From Aphodosoma sp045126975 (GTDB lineage Bacteria; Bacteroidota; Bacteroidia; Bacteroidales; Paludibacteraceae): DNA of 64,000 bases. The notes below the pieces were generated by a model. It was not told the DNA's origin, did not search any database, and saw only the letters and a program-made list of their open reading frames with translations. The stretch covers positions 1 through 64,000 of the forward strand of contig JBGVPL010000013.1 of assembly GCA_045126975.1 (NCBI GenBank), in the 5' to 3' direction. Below are positions 1-8,800 of the stretch, in pieces (the first letter of the stretch is position 1; every line of letters begins with the position of its first letter). The position numbers and the translations under genes are program-made.

Positions 1-36
1 GGTATTTTTATTTACCTTGTACTTATACTACATTTT

Positions 37-120
37 TGTTGTTTTCAATCTTTCAAAGAACTTGTTTCCGTTTTTGTCGAAACGGACTGCAAAGTTACGA
101 CATTTTTTTGAATCTGCAAA
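37..120 (-). promoter_or_regulatory. Promoter P2 and boxA-like leader of a probable rRNA operon beyond the left edge
   Basis: Read on the minus strand, TTTG (117-120) is followed after 19 bp by TAACTTTG (90-97), an exact Bacteroidetes -33/-7 promoter. Downstream, at 46-63, the leader reads AAGTTCTTTGAAAGATTG and continues with AAAACAAC, which resembles the boxA-type leader ahead of Bacteroidetes 16S rRNA genes. No rRNA sequence itself lies in the window, so the rRNA assignment is inference. Confidence 0.6.
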
Positions 121-200
121 ATATTTCAAAAAAAATATTTACTTTTCCTTTCAAACGTCTGCTTTCTTAACTCGCAGGCAACCTCTCTCGATTGCGGATG

Positions 201-231
201 CAAAGTTACTGCTTTTTCTGATACTACCAAA
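201..231 (-). promoter_or_regulatory. Promoter P1, tandem upstream copy
   Basis: Minus-strand TTTG (228-231), 19-bp spacer, TAACTTTG (201-208): identical geometry to the promoter at 90-120, about 110 bp further upstream. Sequence around both -7 boxes is similar. Tandem promoters are typical of rRNA operons. The flanking DNA is very A/T-rich. Confidence 0.6.
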
Positions 232-365
232 ATATTTTTAACCTTTTTTCTAAAGTTTTTTATAAGTTACTGTTTTTCAAAAAGAAAAATTTTTATTTTT
301 TTGCGATTTTTATGAATTTTATATCTATATTGAGGGCTTTAAGGGCTATTTTTAATCTCTAAAAG

Positions 366-379
366 ATGTTTTATAACAT
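366..379. repeat. ATGTT-N4-AACAT inverted repeat, copy 1
   Basis: ATGTTTTATAACAT, a near-perfect palindrome followed by a T-rich stretch and a TTTTTTGAG...CGGGAT segment that also follows the copy at 2485. Function unknown: operator or dispersed repeat. Confidence 0.3.
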
Positions 380-490
380 GATTTTTTCGCGATTTTCTGT
401 TTTTTTGTGTTTTTTTGAGTAAAAACGGGATATTTTTATTCCTCGCAAAAATGTCAAATTTATTTTTTTAGACATAAAATAGAATATTCT

Positions 491-597
491 CTGTCGCACC
501 TACGGCGCTATTTTAAATATAACCCTTATCAGGGGCTTACACCCCTGCCTGTGATATTCCACGCCTACGGCGTTCTTTTCCCACGGACACCAATATA
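491..597. repeat. REP-like element, about 105 bp
   Basis: Contains a hairpin core at 530-551 (CAGGGG...CCCCTGCCTG) that differs at one base from the cores flanking the transposase at 30116-30571. Short outer palindromes (CACCTACGGCG, CGCCTACGGCG) lie on both sides. A full-length relative is at 9918-10030. The 1-643 interval otherwise holds only the leftward promoters, the 366 palindrome and A/T-rich DNA; I see no credible gene in it. Confidence 0.7.
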
Positions 598-606
598 AAA
601 AAAAAT

Positions 607-630
607 AGAGACGCAAAATTTTGCGTCTCT
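607..630 (-). terminator. Palindrome of the GAGACGCAA family, probable terminator
   Basis: Perfect 24-bp palindrome AGAGACGCAAAA/TTTTGCGTCTCT just past the end of the minus-strand gene at 644, followed on that strand by a long T run. It therefore looks like an intrinsic terminator. The same palindrome family occurs at 26369, 39154 and 52550. Confidence 0.6.
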
Positions 631-643
631 ACTCTATCACTTA

Positions 644-982
644 TTATTTTTCTTTGGGATATCTGAATGATGTATAAATATCAAGAAAAGCCGATATAAA
701 CAATGTCAGAATACTCAAATTTTCACCTTTAAACATAAGATATGCAGAAATTAGAACAAGAATTGCACTTACGGCAAGCATATTATTAAGACGACGAACT
801 CTAAAATCATCGGATTGAGGAAGAGTTAGCAAACGACCTATAATAGAAAAAACTGCTCCTACAGAAAATATATATGGTACATACACCGACAAAGAAGCAA
901 TTGGATTGAAAACAAACCCAATTACAGCAACAATAATAACAATATAACCTATAGCATAAAGAGGGAAACCGTATTTTTTCAT
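644..982 (-). CDS. Small four-helix membrane protein, unknown function
   Basis: About 112 residues, nearly all in four hydrophobic segments (roughly residues 5-25, 30-50, 62-82 and 88-104) with a short positively charged C-terminus (YPKEK). I do not recognise the family; it resembles small conserved Bacteroidetes inner-membrane proteins. An upstream in-frame ATG at 1000 is possible, but the MKKYG start at 982 fits better because the DNA just before it is leader-type repeat. It lies 60 bp downstream of the XRE regulator on the same strand, so the two may be cotranscribed. Frame and composition look real; function cannot be read from sequence. Confidence 0.6.
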   Translation of the reverse strand: MKKYGFPLYAIGYIVIIVAVIGFVFNPIASLSVYVPYIFSVGAVFSIIGRLLTLPQSDDFRVRRLNNMLAVSAILVLISAYLMFKGENLSILTLFISAFLDIYTSFRYPKEK

Positions 983-1044
983 AATTGAGACAAAAGACAC
1001 GAGATATGAGATAAATCAACTCGCTACGCTCGTTTACAGTTAAA
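983..1044 (-). repeat. Heptamer/leader repeat before the membrane-protein gene
   Basis: Read on the minus strand: AACGAGCGTAGCGAGTT, then CTCATATCTCGTGTC, then the start codon. This is a variant of the composite leader seen at 9098, 18713 and 34659 (ACGAGCGNAGCGAGT plus 7-bp units). Confidence 0.6.
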
Positions 1045-1335
1045 TTAACGCTCTAATAGATTTTTTATTGCTTGAATATCTCGTTTAATATCGAGAATTT
1101 CGGCTGCAATATTACGAATATCAGGTTCACCTGCTTCACGCACAAGTTCTGCTACATTAACATTAAAATACTTTGCAATCTGAACCAAGCGTGTAAAAGG
1201 TATATTAGTCTCACCACGCTCAAATTTGGTATAAGTATTAAGCGAGCAACCCAAATCCATAGCCACCACTTCCTGTGTTAAACCTTGAGATTGACGTGTA
1301 AGACGAATATTGCGACCTAATGTTTTTAAATCCAT
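1045..1335 (-). CDS. XRE-family helix-turn-helix regulator
   Basis: A 96-residue protein. Residues 1-65 form a Cro/CI-type HTH (IRLTRQSQGLTQEVVA for the first helices, recognition region near SLNTYTKFERGE). The remaining 30 residues form an amphipathic helix ending IKNLLER that probably dimerises. It is expected to bind DNA as a dimer. The target is unknown; the adjacent small membrane protein is a natural candidate for shared regulation. A terminator hairpin separates it from prs upstream. Confidence 0.85.
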   Translation of the reverse strand: MDLKTLGRNIRLTRQSQGLTQEVVAMDLGCSLNTYTKFERGETNIPFTRLVQIAKYFNVNVAELVREAGEPDIRNIAAEILDIKRDIQAIKNLLER

Positions 1336-1363
1336 ATATTATATATAAGGTGAAATTAAAATA

Positions 1364-1390
1364 AGGGCTGTGTTGACATAACACAGCCCT
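1364..1390 (-). terminator. Terminator after prs
   Basis: AGGGCTGTGTT (1364-1374) pairs perfectly with AACACAGCCCT (1380-1390) across a 5-nt loop, directly downstream of the prs stop codon, with A/T-rich sequence on the exit side. Confidence 0.75.
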
Positions 1391-1397
1391 ATATTTA

Positions 1398-2336
1398 TTA
1401 TAAAAGATATTTAGCAGAAATTGACTCGTGGTTATAGACTTGCGTAATAGTTTCAGCAAACATATCAGCAACAGAAATCACGCGTACTTTAGGGCATTTA
1501 GTTTGGTCGAAAGGAATTGAATCAGTGAAAATGAGTTCAGACATTTTAGAGTTCATTACGTTTTCGATTGCTTTGCCTGACATAACAGGGTGAGTAACCA
1601 TAGCGCGAACTGAGCGTGCTCCGTTGTCCATCATGAGGTCGGCAGCTTTACAGAGAGTACCTGCAGTGTCAGCCATATCGTCAACAATAAGAATATTTTT
1701 GTCTTTTACATCACCGATGATACTCATATTGCTTACTACGTTGGCTTTTTCGCGTGTTTTGTGACAAAGTACGAGTGGCACATCGAGGTGTTTAGCATAA
1801 GTGTGAGCACGTTTTGAACCACCGATATCAGGAGAAGCAATTACGAGATTGTCGATATTTAGGCTCTTAATGAATGGAACGTACACTGTAGAAGCGTAAA
1901 GGTGGTCAACAGGAATATCGAAGAAACCTTGAATTTGGTCTGCGTGAAGGTCCATTGTCACGATGCGGTCAACACCTGCAACATGGAGCATATCAGCAAC
2001 GAGTTTTGCACCGATAGCAACACGTGGTTTATCTTTACGGTCTTGACGAGCCCAACCGAAATAAGGCATTACAGCGATGATTTTACCAGCAGAAGCACGT
2101 TTTGCTGCATCAATCATAAGAAGGAGTTCCATCAAATTGTCGGCAGATGGGAAAGTTGATTGTACGATAAATACGTAACGACCACGAATTGTTTCGTCGT
2201 AAGAAATACCAAACTCGCCATCAGAAAAGCGAGTGTAAGTGCTTTTGCCTAATTCGCAGCCAAGAGAAGCGCAAATTTTTTCCGCAAAATAGCGACTGGC
2301 AGAGCAAGAAAATACTTGAAATGGTAGCGGATTCAT
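1398..2336 (-). CDS. prs: Ribose-phosphate pyrophosphokinase (PRPP synthetase)
   Basis: Cytoplasmic enzyme making PRPP from ribose 5-phosphate and ATP for purine, pyrimidine, NAD, histidine and tryptophan synthesis. The 312-residue reading from MNPLPF matches the usual length. Visible motifs: RQDRK ATP-loop region at 97-101, the MDLHADQIQGFF segment near 128-139, SPDIGGSKRA near 168-177, and the PRPP-binding loop VDDMADTAGT at about 218-227. An in-frame ATG 24 codons upstream exists, but those residues have no family counterpart, so the start at 2336 is preferred. It is transcribed away from the tetR efflux operon; the intergenic region carries a perfect palindrome. Confidence 0.96.
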   Translation of the reverse strand: MNPLPFQVFSCSASRYFAEKICASLGCELGKSTYTRFSDGEFGISYDETIRGRYVFIVQSTFPSADNLMELLLMIDAAKRASAGKIIAVMPYFGWARQDRKDKPRVAIGAKLVADMLHVAGVDRIVTMDLHADQIQGFFDIPVDHLYASTVYVPFIKSLNIDNLVIASPDIGGSKRAHTYAKHLDVPLVLCHKTREKANVVSNMSIIGDVKDKNILIVDDMADTAGTLCKAADLMMDNGARSVRAMVTHPVMSGKAIENVMNSKMSELIFTDSIPFDQTKCPKVRVISVADMFAETITQVYNHESISAKYLL

Positions 2337-2484
2337 ATTGAGATTAGTGATTAAAATTAAATATCTCGAATTATTACGGCTAATTGTATGTTGTACAATG
2401 TCCGACATGCAAAGTTACATTTTTCTTGTGGGTTATGCAAGTTTTTTTATAAAAAAATGTAAAAAAATAGAATTTTATGATTTT

Positions 2485-2498
2485 ATGTTGTACAACAT
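2485..2498. promoter_or_regulatory. Perfect 14-bp palindrome between prs and tetR
   Basis: ATGTTGTACAACAT is self-complementary and lies in the divergent prs/tetR region, about 215 bp before tetR. A half-related sequence TGTTGTACAAT sits at about 2390-2399. Close relatives occur at 366-379 and 48807-48820. It could be a TetR-type operator or a dispersed repeat. Confidence 0.4.
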
Positions 2499-2692
2499 GT
2501 TTTTATAAATTAGCAAATTTAAGGTTTTTTGAGGATAAAAAGCGGGATTTAGCCTCTAAAAAACTGGCACTTGGAAACTATTATATTTATTTGAGTTTTC
2601 TATAAAAATCTATCATTTAGACATTTATAATTTTTAACATCTTTTTTAAGATAAAATAACATATTTTGTAATGTCAGTTGAAAAATAAGTTG

Positions 2693-2700
2693 TAAATTTG
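2693..2700 (+). promoter_or_regulatory. -7 element upstream of tetR
   Basis: TAAATTTG fits the Bacteroidetes -7 consensus TAnnTTTG and lies 15 bp before the start codon, implying a very short leader. A -33 TTTG (2665-2668) is present, but its 24-bp spacing is longer than usual. Confidence 0.5.
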
Positions 2701-2714
2701 CACGCTAAAAAAAT

Positions 2715-3320
2715 ATGTGTACTGATTTAAGAGCAAAAATATTAAAAACTGCTGGCGAATTGTTTTTTAAATTCGGCATAAGGAGTGTGAGTATCGATGA
2801 TATTTGCAATGATTTGCATATCTCGAAAAAGACTTTTTATACTGTATTTAAACAAAAAGATGAATTGGTGGTCGAATTGCTTGATGCTATTTTGCAGAAA
2901 AAAGAGAAAGATTATCGTGTTGTGATAGAACAAGAGTGTAATGTGCTTGATATGTTGGTGCAAAATTTCAAAAAATTGCGTGGACGTTCAATTGAAAAAC
3001 ATCTTGCTTTTGGCTACGATTTGGAGAAGTTTTATCCTGAGTTATGGCATACTCATCTAATAAAGATGAAAGAATTAGATCAAACATATACGGCACAGAT
3101 GTTGCAGAAAGGAATTTTACAAGGTATGTATCGAAAGGATTTGAATGTAGAGGCTACTGCGATTCTGATTTCGAATATGGTGCCTGATACACTAAAAGAG
3201 TTGATGAAATTGTCGATGAATACAGCTCAAAGAGTTGATTATATACTTGATATTTTAGTACATATACTATGTAATGAAAAAGGACTGAATTATTATCAAT
3301 GTACAGTTTTGGAAAAATAA
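2715..3320 (+). CDS. TetR/AcrR-family transcriptional regulator
   Basis: A 201-residue protein. The N-terminal TetR DNA-binding domain (about residues 6-52) shows the typical IDDICNDLHISKKTFYTVF helix-turn-helix. The rest is an all-helical ligand-binding/dimerisation domain with no recognisable specificity. It is the first gene of the efflux operon, 25 bp ahead of tolC on the same strand. By analogy with AcrR-type systems it probably represses the operon and is relieved by a pump substrate. Autoregulation is inferred from its position at the promoter. Confidence 0.88.
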   Translation: MCTDLRAKILKTAGELFFKFGIRSVSIDDICNDLHISKKTFYTVFKQKDELVVELLDAILQKKEKDYRVVIEQECNVLDMLVQNFKKLRGRSIEKHLAFGYDLEKFYPELWHTHLIKMKELDQTYTAQMLQKGILQGMYRKDLNVEATAILISNMVPDTLKELMKLSMNTAQRVDYILDILVHILCNEKGLNYYQCTVLEK

Positions 3321-3345
3321 AATAAAAAAATATAAATAAAAAATT

Positions 3346-4659
3346 ATGAAGAAATTATCATTGATTTTATTATGCATTATGCATTGTGCATTATGCATTA
3401 ATTTAATGGCTCAAGAGAACTCAGGTAAAGAGTTGCGTTTGTCGTTGGCAGAGGCTCGCGATTATGCTATTGAGCACAATCGTACTTTGCAGAATGCTGA
3501 CCTTTCGGTGCGTCAAGCGTATGCTTCGCGTTGGCAAACTATTGCTTCGATGTTACCACAAGCAGATATGTCGCTTGGGTTAAATTACACTGATGGAAAA
3601 ATGAAGTTTTCGATGGGTGAAGGTATGATGATGAATCGTGAGATTGAAAACTTGGCGGGTTCGTTGGGTGTTACTGCGTCAATGGCTGTTAATGGTCAAT
3701 TGATTATGGGTGCGCTTATCAATAATACTGCTATTGAAATGCAAGACATCAACAAACGCAATAGTGAACTTGATGTGGTTTCGAGCGTTGAGACATATTA
3801 TATTACTGCTCTTGCAATGGAGAAAACAGTTGATATTTTGGATAAGAGCTTGGTTGACCTTGAAAAATTGTATGAAATAACAAATAATTCGGTTGTGGCT
3901 GGTGTGGCTGAACAAACAACAGCAGACCAAATTAAAGTTCAAGTTTCGAGCATGCGTAGTGCAATCAATTCAACTAAACGCTCGTTGGAGATGATTTACA
4001 ATGCTTTGGCATTGCAATTGGCGGCTGGTGCAGATGTAACTTTAGTGTTGACTGACGAACTTGAAAGCGTATTGAATGTGGAAGATGCGTTGAATTTATT
4101 GTCGGCTGATTTTAATATTTCAAATAATTATGGTTATCAATTGGCTGAGCAAAACGTGAAAATGGCTAAGCAAAATGTGATTATGGCAGGTTTGGCATAC
4201 GTTCCTACGCTTAGTGCATTCTATCAATATACAGCACCTAACAAATATTTCTCGGGTGAAGCTGCCATGGAGCAATCGATGGGGGTTGTAGGTTTGCAAT
4301 TGTCTATTCCATTGTGGTCGAGCGGTAAACGTGCTGCTGCGATTACAGAAAAGAAATTGGCTCGCCAAGCAGCTGAAAATTCATTGGCAGATGCTCGTGA
4401 TGGTTTGATGGTACAACACAAACAATTGCGTTATAACCTTTCGACTGCTTATGAAGATTTTGATATTCAAAAAATGAATATTGATGTGTCGCAACGAGTG
4501 TTTGAAAGTACATCAAATAAATTTGAGTATGGACATGCTTCATCGCTTGAACTCACAAACGCAAGTATGACATTGCTTACTGCTCAAAGCGATTATGTAC
4601 AAGCAATATTGAATCTTGTAAATGCACAAATTGAGCTTAAAAAGCTTTTAAACAAATAA
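3346..4659 (+). CDS. TolC-family outer membrane efflux channel
   Basis: A 437-residue outer-membrane factor with a signal peptide (about residues 1-22, ending LMAQ), two outer-membrane-efflux repeats and long helices. It should form the trimeric duct for the RND pump encoded downstream. The gene order tetR-tolC-MFP-RND with a trailing PG0541-like gene matches a Porphyromonas-type efflux operon. Odd: the hydrophobic core of the signal peptide is encoded by four 7-bp units (TGCATTR, 3373-3400). A change of one unit would frameshift the gene right after its start, making it a possible phase-variable locus. Confidence 0.93.
   Translation: MKKLSLILLCIMHCALCINLMAQENSGKELRLSLAEARDYAIEHNRTLQNADLSVRQAYASRWQTIASMLPQADMSLGLNYTDGKMKFSMGEGMMMNREIENLAGSLGVTASMAVNGQLIMGALINNTAIEMQDINKRNSELDVVSSVETYYITALAMEKTVDILDKSLVDLEKLYEITNNSVVAGVAEQTTADQIKVQVSSMRSAINSTKRSLEMIYNALALQLAAGADVTLVLTDELESVLNVEDALNLLSADFNISNNYGYQLAEQNVKMAKQNVIMAGLAYVPTLSAFYQYTAPNKYFSGEAAMEQSMGVVGLQLSIPLWSSGKRAAAITEKKLARQAAENSLADARDGLMVQHKQLRYNLSTAYEDFDIQKMNIDVSQRVFESTSNKFEYGHASSLELTNASMTLLTAQSDYVQAILNLVNAQIELKKLLNK
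3373..3400 (+). repeat. TGCATTR heptamer array inside the tolC signal peptide
   Basis: Four uninterrupted 7-bp units: TGCATTA, TGCATTG, TGCATTA, TGCATTA. Related arrays are at 32967-32999 (inside the amidase-like gene) and 61004-61035 (intergenic). Confidence 0.85.
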
Positions 4660-4692
4660 TTATCAAGAAATAATAAGTAAAATTAAAATACA

Positions 4693-5721
4693 ATGAAAAG
4701 AATTTATTTTATTGCTGCTGTTGCATTGGCAGTATTGACAACATTTGCATCATGCGGTTCAAAAAAAGAATCGGCAGATGAAAAAGCAGTAAGTGAGCGT
4801 ATTGAGAAAGTGAAAACGCAAGCGATGACTACTACAACAATTACACGTGAAGTAGTGCTTAGTGCTATTTTGCAAGGTTATGAAACTCAAAATGTAGCTC
4901 CTTCGGTTACTGGTAAAATTGAGCATATCTATGTTGAAGAGGGCTCTAAAGTTGCTACAGGAGATAATCTCGTACGCATGGACGAATTGCAATATAAAAC
5001 AGCTAAACTTACATACGCAAATCTTGGTGTAGAATTGGCACGTGTTGAGGCATTGTTGAAAACAGGTAGCGCAACACAACAAGCATACGACCAATTGAAA
5101 CTTTCGTATGACCAAACAGCTGAAAATATTGACTTTTTGGAGAAAAATACATACGTAAAAGCTCCATTTGATGGCGTTATTTCGGCTAAAAACTATGAAG
5201 ATGGCGAACTTTATAGTGGTCAACCAATTTTGGTTCTCACACAAATCTCTACATTGAAAGCAGAAATCGCAGTTCCTGAACGTTATTTCCCAATGGTAAA
5301 AGCAGGTATGAAGCTTGATATTCGCTCTGAGATTTATGGTGAAGGACAAGTATTTGAAGGCGTAGTAGAACGTGTATTCCCTACTATCGACCCAGCATCT
5401 CACACATTTACTATTAAAGTGAAAATTGCTAATGGCAAAGATATGCTTCGCCCAGGTATGTATGTTAATGCAAAATTGTTCCTTGGCGAAGAAGATGTAA
5501 TCGTAGTGCCTTATCAAGCAGTATTGAAACTTCAAGGTGCTGATAATCGTTATGTTTATATCAACCGTGGAGGTAATGCTAAATACGTGCCAGTAGAACT
5601 TGGACAACGTTTTGACGACCAAGTAGAGATTATCTCTGACGAAATTCAAGCAGGCGATGAGCTTGTAGTTATTGGTCAAGCTCGTTTGGTTGATGGCGTA
5701 AAATTAGAAATTGTAAAATAA
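4693..5721 (+). CDS. RND efflux periplasmic adaptor (MFP/HlyD family) lipoprotein
   Basis: A 342-residue membrane-fusion protein bridging the RND pump and TolC. A lipoprotein signal ends at TFASC with the lipidated Cys at residue 21. Then come a lipoyl/barrel-sandwich segment (GKIEHIYVEEGSKVATGDNLVRM), a short helical hairpin, the second lipoyl half (YVKAPFDGVISAKNYEDGE) and beta-barrel and membrane-proximal domains (LRPGMYVNAKL, VIVVPYQAVL). It starts 33 bp after tolC and is followed by the RND gene after a 95-bp repeat-filled spacer. Confidence 0.93.
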   Translation: MKRIYFIAAVALAVLTTFASCGSKKESADEKAVSERIEKVKTQAMTTTTITREVVLSAILQGYETQNVAPSVTGKIEHIYVEEGSKVATGDNLVRMDELQYKTAKLTYANLGVELARVEALLKTGSATQQAYDQLKLSYDQTAENIDFLEKNTYVKAPFDGVISAKNYEDGELYSGQPILVLTQISTLKAEIAVPERYFPMVKAGMKLDIRSEIYGEGQVFEGVVERVFPTIDPASHTFTIKVKIANGKDMLRPGMYVNAKLFLGEEDVIVVPYQAVLKLQGADNRYVYINRGGNAKYVPVELGQRFDDQVEIISDEIQAGDELVVIGQARLVDGVKLEIVK

Positions 5722-5816
5722 AGTATAGTACAAAGTAATAAGTCGTAAGTAGAAAGACTTATAATAATTGACTTACGACTTTTTACTTATTACTTACTAC
5801 TAAAAAGTCTAAAAAA
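5722..5816 (+). repeat. AAGTAGT-type heptamer spacer and leader before the RND gene
   Basis: Seven-base periodic sequence (AGTCGTAAGTAGAAAG and the opposing CTTACGACTTTTTACTTATT) able to fold on itself. It ends TACTAAAAAGTCTAAAAAA directly before ATG. The same tail precedes several other genes in the window. Confidence 0.65.
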
Positions 5817-8800
5817 ATGAGTATATATAAATCGGCGATTAACAGTCCTATTACCACAGCGTTGGTGTTTGTGGCTGTGATGATATTAGGTGTATTCTCA
5901 TATATGAGATTGCCTATCGACCAATTTCCAGAAATGGAGCCTCCATATATCTCGGTAATGACCTCATATGCTGGTGCCAATAGTTCGGAAATTGAAACAA
6001 ATGTGAGTAAATTGCTCGAAAATAGTCTTAACTCTGTAGAGGGTTTGAAAGAGATTACATCTACAAGTAAAGATAATATTTCGCTCGTTATTCTTGAATT
6101 TGAATGGGGTTACGACCTCGATGAAGCGGTGAACGACATCCGTTCGTCTATCGACATGGTGTATGACAACTTGCCAGATGCAGTGAGCCGTCCGTTGATT
6201 TTCAAATTCAACACTTCGTCAATGCCTATTATGCAATATGCTATTACGGCAGAAGAGAGCTATCCTGGTTTGGAAAAAATTCTTGACGACCAAGTAGTCA
6301 ATGTATTGAATCGTATCGACGGTATCGGTAACTTGTCATTAGGTGGTGCTCCAAAACGTTATGTATATATTGACCTCGACCCACAAAAACTTGATGCTTA
6401 CGGACTTTCTGTAGAACAAGTAGGTAATGCTGTTAGTGGCAACAACCTCAACCTTGCATCAGGTTCGGTGAAAATGGGTAAAGAGCAATATCAACTTCGT
6501 GTTCAAAGTGAGTATGTAGAGAGTCAAGAAATGAATGATATTGTTGTTACTACTACTCGTGATGGCAAACAAGTTTATGTGCGCGATTTGGCTGAAGTGC
6601 GTGATACTATTAAAGACGTAACACTCGACGAAAAAATCAATGGTCGCGATGGTGTGCGTCTTGTGGTTATGAAACAAACTGGTGCTAACACCGTGCAAAT
6701 TGCCGAAGATGTACGTGAAGAGTTAGCTCGTATCGAAAAAACTTTACCTCCTGATATTAAAATTCAGAATATCTATGACTCATCAACTGAAATTAAAAAT
6801 GCCATTAATGGTTTGATCGAGTCTGTAGGTTATGCATTGTTGTTCGTTATTTTGGTGGTATTATTCTTCCTTGGCGAATGGCGTGCTGCGTTTATTATTT
6901 CTGTAACAATTCCAATTTCATTGCTCGTTGCGTTCATCTACTTGTTGATGACAGATAGTTCGCTCAACATCATTTCGCTCTGTTCGCTCAACGTGGCCAT
7001 CGGTATGGTGGTGGACGACGCCATCGTGGTATTGGAAAACATCACAAAACACATCGAGCGTGGCTCTAATCCTCGTGAAGCTTCTATCTATGCAACCAAC
7101 GAAGTGTGGGTATCAGTTATCGCAACCACATTGGTAATCGTGGCGGTATTCGTGCCGTTGACAATGATTGGTGGTCAAGCAGGTATCTTGTTCAAAGAGT
7201 TGGGTTGGATTGTGACAATCGTATGTTGTGTGTCAACAGTTGTGGCTATTTCGCTTACTCCAATGCTTTGTTCTAAACTTTTGAAAGCACGTAAAGTTCG
7301 TGTTGACGAAAAAGGTCACCTTATCAAAGAAGAACAACACAAAGGATGGTACAAAAAATATGTGGTAAGTTTCCTCGACAAAGTCGACTACATTTATGCC
7401 AATGCACTTCGTTGGTGTTTGAATCACAAAACCATTACTATTCTTGCCATTATAGTATTTGTTGGTCTATCGTTGATTCCTGCTCTTACAGGTCAAATTG
7501 GTACCGACTTTATGGCTCAACAAGACAACGGTCGTATGAGTGCAACTATCGAACTTCAACGTGGTACTCGTGTCGAAGAGTCAATGCGTATGGCTCGCCT
7601 TATTGAGCAAAAATTCCAAGAAGTAGCACCTGAAATTATCTTGATTTCTACATCTGTAGGTTCTGACGACGAAGGTGGTATTAGCTCATTGTTCTCATCT
7701 TCAACAAATAATAAGATTTCGATGACAATTCGTTGTCCTAAAAAATGGGAACGTGAACGTACTATTTGGCAAATTGCAGAATCGCTTCGTGGTGTATTGA
7801 ATGAAATTCCAGAGGTAATTAACTACACTGTTTCTGCGTCAAGTGGTATGGGTGGCGGTGGAAACTCTAATACTGTAGCGGTTGAAATCTATGGTTACGA
7901 CTTTAATACAACCAACCGTTTGGCCGAAGAATTGAAAAATAAATTCAAAGCTATTCCATCTGCTCGTGACATCAATATCGACCGTCAAGAAGACCGCGCC
8001 GAATTGCAAATTATCTTCGACAAAGAGAAACTTGCACGTCATGGTTTGTCAACATCGGCAGTTTCGATGTATGTGCGTAACCGTGTAAATGGTTTCGTTG
8101 CAGGATATTTGAAAGAAGACGGTGAAGAATATGATATTGTAGTGCGTCTTGCCGAAAAATATCGCGATAGTATGACTGATATCGAGGACTTCACTCTCGT
8201 AGATGCTATGGGTCAACGTGTGAAACTTAGTGAGTTGGCTAAGGTCGAAGAGTATTGGTGTCCACCTGAAATCAAACGTAAATCGCGTCAACGTATTGTG
8301 ACTGTATCCGTTACTCCAGAAGGTGTATCTCTTGGTGAATTGGCTGCAACAATTCAAGCAGTTATTGATCAAACCGAAATACCTCAAGGCGTGAATGTAA
8401 ACGTAGGTGGTACTTATGAAGACCAACAAGAAACATTTGCCGATATGGGTATGTTGTTAGCACTCATTGTCTTGCTTGTGTATATCGTTATGGCATCGCA
8501 ATTCGAAGACTTTATGAAACCGCTCATCATTATGTCGGCAGCCGTAATGGCAATCCCTGGTGTTATCTGGGCATTGTATATTACAGGCGTATCTCTCGAT
8601 ATGATTGGAGCACTTGGTGTCGTATTGTTGATTGGTATCGTAGTGAAGAATGGTATCGTGCTTGTCGACTATATCAACCTTATGCGTGAGCGTGGCTATG
8701 AACTCAACGAAGCAATCGCCCTCTCAGGTCAATCACGTCTTCGCCCTGTATTGATGACAGCATTTACAACCATTCTTGGTATGGTGCCAATGGCATTGAG

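Noticed and set aside
17..241. 74-residue plus-strand open frame at the left edge
   Set aside because: Overlaps two leftward promoters and an rRNA-type leader; composition follows A/T-rich noncoding DNA.
4759..5679. 306-residue open frame antisense to the efflux adaptor gene
   Set aside because: Phe/Cys/Asn-rich shadow of a clear membrane-fusion protein.
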